Of a DNA stretch of 5,479 nt, positions 1 through 5,210 are shown one piece after another. This DNA comes from Pseudomonadota bacterium (lineage in GTDB: Bacteria > Pseudomonadota > Alphaproteobacteria > Sphingomonadales > Sphingomonadaceae): contig JAEZQR010000305.1 in the NCBI GenBank assembly GCA_023413015.1, forward strand, positions 1-5,479. Reading direction: 5' to 3'. The position numbers were made by a program, and so were the translations under genes. Under the pieces are notes generated by a model that searched no databases, was not told the DNA's origin, and was given only the letters and a program-made list of their open reading frames with translations. The number at the start of each line of letters is the position of its first letter. Position 1 is the stretch's first letter.

Positions 1-75
1 AGTTGCTTTAGTCCCACAACAACGGATTTACCCGCGCCGGCCTCCGCCGCGCGACCTGCACTGATCGAGGGGACC
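1..75 (+). promoter_or_regulatory. 5' leader and ribosome binding site of the tandem PilZ gene
   Basis: This is the short stretch before the first gene. A purine-rich Shine-Dalgarno sequence, GAGGGGA, lies at 67-73 just before the ATG at 76 and supports that start. A TTGCT at 3-7 resembles the -12 half of a sigma-54 promoter, but the matching -24 half would lie outside the window, so no promoter is called. No convincing end of an upstream gene is visible. Confidence 0.45.
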
Positions 76-783
76 ATGCTGGACATTCTATCCGCCGTGC
101 TTTCGCGTAGCGGCGCCGACCGCAGGGAACAGGTGGCGGAGGAAGGCGGGCCGCTGTCCGGCCGCGGCAACCGGAACGGGCTGCTGGTCCACGGCGGCCG
201 CAGCGCTCCCTTCCGCCTCGTCGCGCTCGCGCAGCAGGGGCTGATGGGCGAATGCGACATGCGGCTCCCGGTCGGGGCACAGGTCGACATCTCGATCGAT
301 GGCGGGGCGCCCGTGACCGCGGTCCTGCGCTGGGTGCGGGACAACCGCTTTGGCGCCCAGCTCGGCTCGCCGCTCAGCCGTGGGTCCGGCCCGATCGCCG
401 CCCGCCGCAAGGTGCGCCCGCCCCGTTTCCGGGTCGATCTTCAGGGCACCGCGCGCTACGGGGCGGTCGCCATCCCGGTACGGCTTCGCAACATCTCGTC
501 CCAGGGCTGCCTGATCGAAGCCGCCCTGCTGCCACGCCTGGGACATAGGATCGAGATCGAGCTGCCCGACCTGCTGCCGCTCCGCGGCCGAGTCCGCTGG
601 AGCCACAAGGGAAGAGCCGGCCTCCTGCTCGAAGTCCCGCTGAGCGAAGATCAACTACTACATCTAATTCCCCCCCGCCCAACCCCCACCAGCCTCGGGG
701 GATATGAATCATCGTTGGAGATCGCTGCGGCGCGGTTGTCGTCATCGGCGTGCACCGAGCATATTGCCGCCCCTGTGCAATGA
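76..783 (+). CDS. Tandem PilZ-domain protein, putative c-di-GMP receptor
   Basis: A soluble 235-residue protein with no signal peptide or membrane segment. It has two PilZ-like halves. The second (about 108-197) shows the c-di-GMP signature: R110 and R114 form RxxxR, N139-x-S141-x-x-G144 forms the [D/N]xSxxG motif, and a GRVRW strand at 171-175 leads into the final strands. The first half (about 40-100) has the same outline, including an LRWV strand at 84-87 and a closing FGAQL, but lacks the D/N and S of the signature. It may serve as a dimerisation or partner-binding domain. The tail after about residue 198 is Pro/Ser/Ala-rich and unlike PilZ. The start is fixed by GAGGGGA at 67-73. Sitting next to flaF and motAB suggests a motility role, in the way YcgR acts on the motor in enteric bacteria. 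The PilZ assignment is firm; the target is unknown. Confidence 0.85.
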   Translation: MLDILSAVLSRSGADRREQVAEEGGPLSGRGNRNGLLVHGGRSAPFRLVALAQQGLMGECDMRLPVGAQVDISIDGGAPVTAVLRWVRDNRFGAQLGSPLSRGSGPIAARRKVRPPRFRVDLQGTARYGAVAIPVRLRNISSQGCLIEAALLPRLGHRIEIELPDLLPLRGRVRWSHKGRAGLLLEVPLSEDQLLHLIPPRPTPTSLGGYESSLEIAAARLSSSACTEHIAAPVQ

Positions 784-818
784 TACGCCGCCCTGACACG
801 GGCCCGCCATGGATACGG

Positions 819-846
819 GCTGCGCCGCATGCTTATGCGGCGCGGT
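819..846. terminator. GC-rich hairpin between convergent PilZ genes, probable two-way terminator
   Basis: Bases 822-830 and 835-843 are perfect reverse complements (GCGCCGCAT / ATGCGGCGC) around a 4-base loop. In the plus-strand transcript the stem extends outwards by one G-C and two G-U pairs to 819/846. It lies 36 bases after the stop of the rightward PilZ gene and 16 bases after the stop of the leftward one, which suits a shared terminator. Neither side is followed by a run of T, so it does not match the textbook intrinsic form. It could instead stabilise 3' ends. Confidence 0.6.
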
Positions 847-858
847 TATCCGGCCTTC

Positions 859-1251
859 TCAGTCCAGACGCTCCTCGGGGCTGAACAAGCCGAGCGGCCG
901 GAGCGCTTCATCGTCCGCCTTGTCCGACTTTAGGCTATCGACCCGATCGAAGGTGTAAGGGACCAAGGGCGGACTCATCACGCTCAGCTGTATGCCAGCC
1001 CTGCCTCTTGTGACCCACCGTACCGTGCCATCGACGAGCCGGCCTGAGGGGAGCTCGATCGTGACCACGTCACCGCTCCTCAATCCCTCGGCCTCGACCA
1101 TCATGCCCTGCTCCGAGCGGTTGCGGACGATGATGCGGCGGAACAGGTGACCGATCCGCACGAGCAGATGCTGCGTCACGCCATAGCGCGGCTGCCGGGT
1201 AGGCCGTCCGCCCACCGGGCTCGCAGGGTTATGTGGCTGATCGGAGGTCAA
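859..1251 (-). CDS. Small single-domain PilZ protein coupled to flaF
   Basis: A 130-residue soluble protein covering one PilZ domain (about residues 16-100) plus a charged C-terminal tail. N44-x-S46-x-x-G49 matches the [D/N]xSxxG motif, and GTVRW at 75-79 followed by RGRAGIQL is the usual late PilZ strand pair. The arginine motif is imperfect: arginines at 16, 19 and 22 are spaced by three rather than as RxxxR, so c-di-GMP binding is likely but not certain. The start used here is a TTG whose last two bases form the first two of the flaF stop codon (TTGA overlap), implying translational coupling. A GTG at 1213-1215 would give 118 residues and keep the whole domain. Neither start has a clear Shine-Dalgarno sequence. 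A role in c-di-GMP control of flagella is inferred from its place behind flaF. Confidence 0.82.
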   Translation of the reverse strand: MTSDQPHNPASPVGGRPTRQPRYGVTQHLLVRIGHLFRRIIVRNRSEQGMMVEAEGLRSGDVVTIELPSGRLVDGTVRWVTRGRAGIQLSVMSPPLVPYTFDRVDSLKSDKADDEALRPLGLFSPEERLD

Positions 1252-1595
1252 GCGGCGACCAGACCGCCCATAATGTTGCGATTGATCTCGATCAGATCAT
1301 TGATGTCGCCACGCCCTTGCGCCACGTCGCTCGAGTAGCGGTTAACGAAGATCGCAACCGAGATGATCTGCGCCCGCAGCTGCGCGGGAAGACTGTTGCC
1401 GGCGGACGCACAGTCCGTCGCGAAGATGTCCCACAACTGTCGATTGGCATGCAGGGCCTCGACGAGCGGGGCGCCGGCCATTTCGCCGTCGCGCGCTTTG
1501 ATGAGCCGCGCAGTGATCGTGGCGAGCGCCCGATGTTCGACGGACCGCCCCGATCCCGCTTGGTTCATCACGCTTCGATAGGCATTGAGCGACAT
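1248..1595 (-). CDS. flaF: Flagellar biosynthesis regulator FlaF
   Basis: A cytoplasmic, largely helical protein of 115 residues, the usual FlaF length. In Caulobacter and other alphaproteobacteria FlaF is needed for flagellin synthesis and secretion and works against FlbT, which destabilises flagellin mRNA. Family-typical features are the start MSLNAY, the EHR at 20-22, NRQLW at 51-55, the stretch GNSLP (66-70) followed by LRAQIISVAIFV (73-84), and DLIEINRNIM at 100-109. The ATG at 1595 is chosen over longer forms because AGGAGG lies at 1601-1606, five bases upstream, and because homologues begin here. Its stop overlaps the start of the small PilZ gene. No flbT or flagellin gene lies within the window. 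Confidence in the family is high. Confidence 0.9.
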   Translation of the reverse strand: MSLNAYRSVMNQAGSGRSVEHRALATITARLIKARDGEMAGAPLVEALHANRQLWDIFATDCASAGNSLPAQLRAQIISVAIFVNRYSSDVAQGRGDINDLIEINRNIMGGLVAA

Positions 1596-1719
1596 CCAAC
1601 CCTCCTCTCCCAGAGCGTTCCTTTGCCCAGTGGGAATAGTGACGGCTGCGCCTAAAAAAACTTGCCGGCGGACAGTCAATTACAAGGAGCTTCATCAGTC
1701 ACGGGTATCGGTTGCCGCC
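1596..1719. promoter_or_regulatory. Divergent control region between flaF and motA
   Basis: Promoters for the leftward flaF-PilZ pair and the rightward motA operon should lie in these 124 bases. It contains an A7 tract at 1654-1660 and lower GC than the genes around it. I checked for a sigma-54 site (GG and GC twelve bases apart in good context) and for a sigma-28 site (TAAA and GCCGATAA) on both strands and found no convincing match. A TTGACT on the minus strand near 1675-1680 could be a -35 box, but its -10 partner is poor. The function is inferred from position. Confidence 0.5.
1601..1606 (-). promoter_or_regulatory. Strong ribosome binding site of flaF
   Basis: On the minus strand this reads AGGAGG, a full Shine-Dalgarno match, inside a longer purine run and five bases before the ATG at 1595. 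It decides the flaF start against the open frame that runs on to 1679. It is the strongest ribosome binding site in the window, suggesting efficient FlaF translation. Confidence 0.8.
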
Positions 1720-2595
1720 ATGTCGAACGCACTGGGCTTCTTGGTTACGCTGCTGTGCGTTTTCGGCGGCTTCATCATTGCAGGCGGAAACGCCAAAGTC
1801 GTTTTGGAGGCGCTTCCGCATGAAATGCTGACCATCGTCGGCGCGAGTATCGGCGCCTTCGTGGTCGCCAACTCGGGTCGCATCGGCAAGGCGACACTGG
1901 CCGGCATCGGTCAAGCCTTCCGTGGCGCGCGATGGAAGAAGCAGGATTATGTCGATCTGCTGTCGCTGCTCTACCTCATGGTAGGCACGCTGAAGATCAA
2001 GGGTATCCTGGGCCTCGAAAAGCATATCGAGGCGCCCACGGAGTCATCGCTCTTCCAGCGCTTTCCGCGGCTGCTCGCCGACCGGCATCTTATCGATTTC
2101 GTCTGCGACTATTTTCGCATGCTTACGCTCAACCTCGATGATCCGCACCAGCTGGCGGACATTATCGAAGCCGATATCGAGCGGCTACGGTCGGAGGAAC
2201 ACGCGCCGCAGGCCGCCATGCACACCCTGGCCGATGCCTTGCCGGCCATTGGCATTGTCGCCGCCGTGCTCGGCGTCATCAATACGATGTCGTCGATCGA
2301 TCAGCCGACCGAGATTCTGGGTGCGATGATCGGCAGTGCCCTGGTCGGTACGTTCCTCGGCGTGCTGCTTGCCTATTGCTTCGCCGCGCCCGTCGCGACG
2401 CGGCTCGGCCAAATCCTCGATGAGGACGCGAGCGTCTACCAGGTCGTGAAAGCTGCGCTTGTCAGCCATATGCATGGCGCATCCAAGCAGATGGCCATAG
2501 AGGCCGCGCGACGGACGATCCCGTCATGGCATGCGCCGAGCTTTATGGAACTCGAAGCGGCGCTCGACGAGCTCCCCACCGACCTCGCCGCCTGA
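1720..2595 (+). CDS. motA: Flagellar motor stator protein MotA
   Basis: An inner-membrane stator subunit that, with MotB, conducts ions and turns the rotor through FliG. At 291 residues it is close to E. coli MotA. Four membrane segments are visible: about 4-21, 32-51, 172-190 and 200-223. The large cytoplasmic loop lies between segments 2 and 3. P175 and P224 align with the conserved E. coli P173 and P222 near the ion path. In the loop, E100 aligns with E98, while the position of E. coli R90 is lysine (K92), keeping the charge. The ATG at 1720 is chosen because homologues start here and no other NTG codon lies in frame nearby. An AAGGAG at 1684-1689 is 30 bases away, too far for normal use, so initiation may be weak or leader-dependent. 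It is first in an operon with motB and a FliL-like gene. Confidence 0.96.
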   Translation: MSNALGFLVTLLCVFGGFIIAGGNAKVVLEALPHEMLTIVGASIGAFVVANSGRIGKATLAGIGQAFRGARWKKQDYVDLLSLLYLMVGTLKIKGILGLEKHIEAPTESSLFQRFPRLLADRHLIDFVCDYFRMLTLNLDDPHQLADIIEADIERLRSEEHAPQAAMHTLADALPAIGIVAAVLGVINTMSSIDQPTEILGAMIGSALVGTFLGVLLAYCFAAPVATRLGQILDEDASVYQVVKAALVSHMHGASKQMAIEAARRTIPSWHAPSFMELEAALDELPTDLAA

Positions 2596-2603
2596 GCAGC
2601 ATC

Positions 2604-3467
2604 ATGGCGACCTACCCCTCCCGCAACGAACGACCGTTGGTCATCAAGAAACGGCGCGGACGCCAACGTCATTCGCACCACGGGGGGGCCTGGAAGGTCG
2701 CCTATGCAGACTTTGTGACTGCGATGATGGCCTTCTTCATGCTGCTGTGGCTGACGGCCCAGACGGACAGCGTCAAGCTCCAGGGCCTCGCCGACTATTT
2801 CTCGGCCCGGCCATCAACCGTCAAATCCACCTCCGGTGCCGATAGCCTCTTCGGCGGCAAGCATGTCGGCGAGACGGCGACCGGTCAGTCAGGCGCCTCC
2901 ACGCCAGCCAAGATCGTTGGGGAACCTGCCTACCGAACGGCGGCTGAGGTGACGGGCCAAGGCGAAAAGGACAAGTCGGAAGCGGCGCAACGCGTCCTCG
3001 CCGATCAGCTCATGGTCGCGCTAAAGGATACACTTGACGCCACGATGCTCAAGCAGGTCACGGTGACGCCCGCGCGCGATGGTCTTCGGATCCAGCTGAT
3101 GGACTCGGCAGCTCAACCGATGTTCAAGGCGGGAACCGACGTGCTTTTCCCGCATGCGATATTGCTGCTCCAGCGCGTTGCCGAACAGCTGGCGCGCGGG
3201 GGGCAGCGCATCGCGGTCGAGGGGCACACCGACGCCAGCGGCCAGATGGATCAGAACTGGCACCTCTCCGGACTACGGGCGAACGCCGCCCGCCGCGCGC
3301 TCGTCGCCGGCGGCCTCACCGCCGACCGGATAGCCGAGGTAACCGCCTTGGCAGGCAACGAACCGCTCTATCCCGACCAGCCCGAGCGCCCCGAGAACCG
3401 CCGTATTACGCTGGTAGTGCTGTCCGAGCGCGATGTCAGCCCCAGCGATACGACCTTCAGGCGCTAA
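2604..3467 (+). CDS. motB: Flagellar motor stator protein MotB
   Basis: The stator subunit that anchors the ion channel to peptidoglycan; 287 residues. A very basic N-terminal tail with a HSHHGG stretch (23-28) precedes a single membrane segment at about 33-52. D36 in the AYADFVTAMM context is the equivalent of E. coli D32, the residue that carries the ion. A Ser/Thr/Gly-rich periplasmic linker (about 55-125) follows, then an OmpA-like peptidoglycan-binding domain (about 152-273) with GHTD at 207-210, the LSGLRANAARRAL helix at 221-233 and NRRI at 265-268. The ATG at 2604 is chosen because it puts the usual short cytoplasmic tail before the membrane segment; an earlier in-frame ATG at 2526 lies inside motA. 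It follows motA by eight bases. The presence of D36 predicts a working channel; from sequence alone I cannot say whether H+ or Na+ is used. Confidence 0.96.
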   Translation: MATYPSRNERPLVIKKRRGRQRHSHHGGAWKVAYADFVTAMMAFFMLLWLTAQTDSVKLQGLADYFSARPSTVKSTSGADSLFGGKHVGETATGQSGASTPAKIVGEPAYRTAAEVTGQGEKDKSEAAQRVLADQLMVALKDTLDATMLKQVTVTPARDGLRIQLMDSAAQPMFKAGTDVLFPHAILLLQRVAEQLARGGQRIAVEGHTDASGQMDQNWHLSGLRANAARRALVAGGLTADRIAEVTALAGNEPLYPDQPERPENRRITLVVLSERDVSPSDTTFRR

Positions 3468-3471
3468 CAAG

Positions 3472-3945
3472 ATGCGGGACGCTAACAACATCGACGAGCC
3501 TACGGCACCACCGACCCGGCGGAAAAAGGCCCTCATCGCCGCGCTGGGGCTTCTTTTCGGCGCGGCTTCAGCTGCCGGTGCATATGTCGCGATGGGCGCC
3601 AAGATCGAATGGACCTCCGGTCCCAAATCGATCGAGACCGCCTATGTCGAGCCCGGGAAATTGCTCCTGCCGCTCGTTGACCGTGAAGGCGATCTCGTCG
3701 GCTACGCGGCCGTCGATGCGAAGCTGGAGGTCCTAGCAGCGGACGAGAGCGACGCGAGGCAACTGCTCCCTGTGCTGCTGCACGAGATCAACCTGGTTGC
3801 TTGGCAGACCGGCCTCTCCGCCGGGCCGGATGGAATGCTTCTCAACACCCGGGTCGCGGAAAAGCTGTATCTGGACGCAGCACGGCGCACTTACGGCAAG
3901 AACATCGTGCGCCGCGTATTGCTGACCAGCATCACCCCCGCCTGA
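3472..3945 (+). CDS. FliL-like single-pass membrane protein of the stator operon
   Basis: A protein of 157 residues with a cytoplasmic tail ending in RRKK (16-19), one membrane segment at about 20-41, and a periplasmic domain of about 115 residues. The domain has the FliL outline: a short strand around TAYVEPGKLLLPL (57-69), a beta strand VDAKLEVLAA (81-90), a helix rich in Leu around 97-111, then TRVAEKLYLDAARRTYG and a closing strand VRRVLLTSI. FliL proteins sit around the stator and help recruit or activate it. Sequence identity to classical FliL looks low, so this may be a divergent FliL paralogue or an unnamed stator accessory. It starts four bases after motB stops, with no strong Shine-Dalgarno sequence, suggesting coupled translation. 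An in-frame ATG at 3433 would overlap motB by 35 bases and is less likely. Confidence 0.6.
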   Translation: MRDANNIDEPTAPPTRRKKALIAALGLLFGAASAAGAYVAMGAKIEWTSGPKSIETAYVEPGKLLLPLVDREGDLVGYAAVDAKLEVLAADESDARQLLPVLLHEINLVAWQTGLSAGPDGMLLNTRVAEKLYLDAARRTYGKNIVRRVLLTSITPA

Positions 3946-3946
3946 T

Positions 3947-3990
3947 CGGCGCTCGCCCGAAGCTCAGTGCCGCCGGTTGCGAGCCCGCCG
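3947..3990. terminator. Interrupted inverted repeat at a convergent junction
   Basis: Bases 3947-3956 (CGGCGCTCGC) pair with 3979-3990 (GCGAGCCCGCCG), giving ten pairs with a two-base bulge and a 22-base loop. It begins just after the stop of the FliL-like gene and overlaps the last codons of the leftward gene that ends at 3964. It could act as a shared terminator in this 18-base gap. No T-run follows, and in GC-rich DNA such repeats also arise by chance. Confidence 0.25.
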
Positions 3991-4431
3991 CCGATTACGT
4001 TCGGTCTGGTTATGCTTGATCCGTGCGAGACGCTCGTCGATCGACCGGTATTCCGCCTCGTCCAAACGACCATCCGCCATCGCGTGGTCGACCATGCGCC
4101 GGATCACGGGATAGCCCTTCACCGCACCTGCGAGCAACGCGAGACGCTCTGCCTGCACCGCAGGGTCAGCCAGCGAAGCCTCAGGCGCCGGTACCGCAAC
4201 AGGCGTGACAGTCGCCGACGTAGCTTGCACGGGCGCGACCGGCGGCCGGCTCAGCAGCGCCGAGGCGGTACCGACTGCCTGTATCGGCGGGAGCGAATGC
4301 GGGGCCGCGACCGGAACTGGAGTGACGAGGTAAGCCAAGCCAGACAGGACCAAGGTCGCCGACGCCGCCAGGGCCGGGGCAGCGAACATCACCATCGGGC
4401 TCCGCTGATAAGCTGTGTCTGCCGGAAGCAT
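3964..4431 (-). CDS. Unrecognised membrane-anchored protein downstream of fliP
   Basis: I do not recognise this 155-residue protein. One hydrophobic segment lies at about 12-38, followed by a Pro/Ala/Val-rich linker (about 38-90) of the kind used to span a compartment. A helical domain follows at about 91-138, with the pattern HAMADGRLDEAEY (116-128). This pattern resembles the acidic ADG-x-L-D-x-x-E turn of TerB-like or EF-hand-like modules, but too little is present to assign either family. The tail (139-155) is strongly basic, with eight arginines. The start is well supported: TAAGGAG at 4441-4447 on the minus strand, nine bases before the ATG. It is in line with fliO and fliP and is probably co-transcribed with them, so an accessory role in flagellar assembly or motor function is a reasonable guess, no more. 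That it is a real gene is likely. Confidence 0.7.
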   Translation of the reverse strand: MLPADTAYQRSPMVMFAAPALAASATLVLSGLAYLVTPVPVAAPHSLPPIQAVGTASALLSRPPVAPVQATSATVTPVAVPAPEASLADPAVQAERLALLAGAVKGYPVIRRMVDHAMADGRLDEAEYRSIDERLARIKHNQTERNRRRARNRRH

Positions 4432-4440
4432 GTCTGCAGG

Positions 4441-4447
4441 CTCCTTA
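4441..4447 (-). promoter_or_regulatory. Ribosome binding site of the gene downstream of fliP
   Basis: The minus strand reads TAAGGAG here, a near-perfect Shine-Dalgarno sequence nine bases before the ATG at 4431. It confirms the start of the 155-residue protein and shows that this gene has its own initiation site rather than relying on coupling to fliP. Confidence 0.75.
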
Positions 4448-4450
4448 GGG

Positions 4451-4495
4451 CTAGGCTTTAACTTTCAGACCGCGGGCGACGAGTAGCTGGACCAT
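4451..4495 (-). CDS. Possible 14-residue small ORF between fliP and the next gene
   Basis: An ATG one base after the fliP stop codon opens a 14-codon frame, MVQLLVARGLKVKA, ending in TAG four bases before the next ribosome binding site. It would be translated by re-initiation after fliP. It has a hydrophobic start and a basic end and resembles nothing I know. It could be a leader that couples fliP to the next gene, a remnant of a lost gene, or chance. The length is too short for confidence. Confidence 0.2.
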   Translation of the reverse strand: MVQLLVARGLKVKA

Positions 4496-4496
4496 G

Positions 4497-5210
4497 TCAG
4501 AAGAAGCTCTTCACCAGGCTGCCGGCCACGAGGTTCCAGCCATCGACCAGAACGAAGAAGATGAGCTTGACCGGCAGCGACACCGACACCGGCGGCATCA
4601 TCATCATGCCCATCGACATCAGGATGGCGCCGACCACGAGGTCGATGAGCACGAACGGCAACAGCAGCATGAAACCGATCTCGAAGGCCCGGCGCAGCTC
4701 GCTGATGAGGAAGGCCGGCGCGACCGTGGTCATCGCAAGCTCGTCCCGGCTGGCGGCGCGCTGCTTTGCCAGATCGGCGAAGAGCGCGAGATCGGCCTCG
4801 CGCGTGTGTCGAAGCATGAAAGTCTTGAAAGGCTGCGCGGCCCGGTCCAGCGCGACCGTCTCGGTGATGGCACCACGGCTCAAGGGCTCGATCCCGTTCG
4901 TCCACGCTTGGTTGAACGTGGGCGCCATCACGAAGAAGGAGAGGAACAGCGCCAGCGAGATCAGCACCGCGTTCGGCGGCGTACCCTGAGTGCCCAGGCC
5001 GTTGCGCAGGAGCGACAGCACGACGACGAAGCGCGTGAAGCTCGTAATCGTCATCAGGATGCCCGGCGCGAGGCTCAGGACCGTCAGCAGCAGCACCAGC
5101 TGAATGGCGCGGCCGGACAGCGAGCCCTCGCCGAGGCTCATCGAGATCGACTGAGCGGCTGCCGGGCTGGCTGAGAGCGCACCGTATAGCAGGAAGAGCC
5201 GGCGCTTCAT
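4497..5210 (-). CDS. fliP: Flagellar type III export gate protein FliP
   Basis: A core subunit of the FliPQR export gate in the inner membrane, through which rod, hook and filament proteins leave the cell. It has 237 residues, close to E. coli FliP (245). A cleavable-type signal peptide spans 1-19 (basic MKRR, hydrophobic core, then ASPAAAQ). Hydrophobic segments follow at about 37-55, 82-97, 178-197 and 212-230. Family marks include SLAPGILMTITSFTRFVVVLSLLR (split here as 46-55 and 56-69), GTPPNAVLISLALFLSFFVM in the second segment, and SELRRAFEIGF at 170-180. The Met-rich run MSMGMMMMPP at 198-207 corresponds to the methionine gasket region that seals the gate. VDGWNLVAGSL at 222-232 closes the protein. 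Its ATG overlaps the fliO stop by four bases (ATGA), so the two are coupled. fliQ and fliR do not follow it here. Confidence 0.97.
   Translation of the reverse strand: MKRRLFLLYGALSASPAAAQSISMSLGEGSLSGRAIQLVLLLTVLSLAPGILMTITSFTRFVVVLSLLRNGLGTQGTPPNAVLISLALFLSFFVMAPTFNQAWTNGIEPLSRGAITETVALDRAAQPFKTFMLRHTREADLALFADLAKQRAASRDELAMTTVAPAFLISELRRAFEIGFMLLLPFVLIDLVVGAILMSMGMMMMPPVSVSLPVKLIFFVLVDGWNLVAGSLVKSFF

Noticed and set aside
1..30. Possible sigma-54 promoter with TTGCT at 3-7
   Set aside because: The -24 element would lie outside the window, so the match is only half a site and cannot be judged.
8..280. Leftward open frame of 90 codons at the left edge
   Set aside because: It overlaps the tandem PilZ gene, is dominated by Arg, Pro and Ala as expected for the antisense of GC-rich coding DNA, and has no recognisable domain or ribosome binding site.
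1610..1630. Minus-strand GG and GC twelve bases apart, resembling a sigma-54 site
   Set aside because: Only the GG and GC match; the rest of both elements is poor, and transcription would begin inside the flaF ribosome binding site.
1596..1679. Longer FlaF with 28 extra N-terminal residues
   Set aside because: The AGGAGG at 1601-1606 and the conserved MSLNAY start at 1595 both favour the short form.
1585..1719. Longer MotA with 45 extra N-terminal residues
   Set aside because: The extension starts at a TTG inside flaF, has no MotA-like character, and homologues begin at the ATG at 1720.
3967..4461. Rightward open frame of 164 codons opposite the unrecognised membrane protein
   Set aside because: It is extremely rich in arginine with no domain, typical of the antisense of a GC-rich gene, while the opposite strand has a good ribosome binding site and a sensible membrane protein.
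4494..5174. Rightward open frame of 226 codons opposite fliP
   Set aside because: It is full of His, Gln, Arg and Glu, as antisense of a hydrophobic gene gives, and fliP on the other strand is unmistakable.
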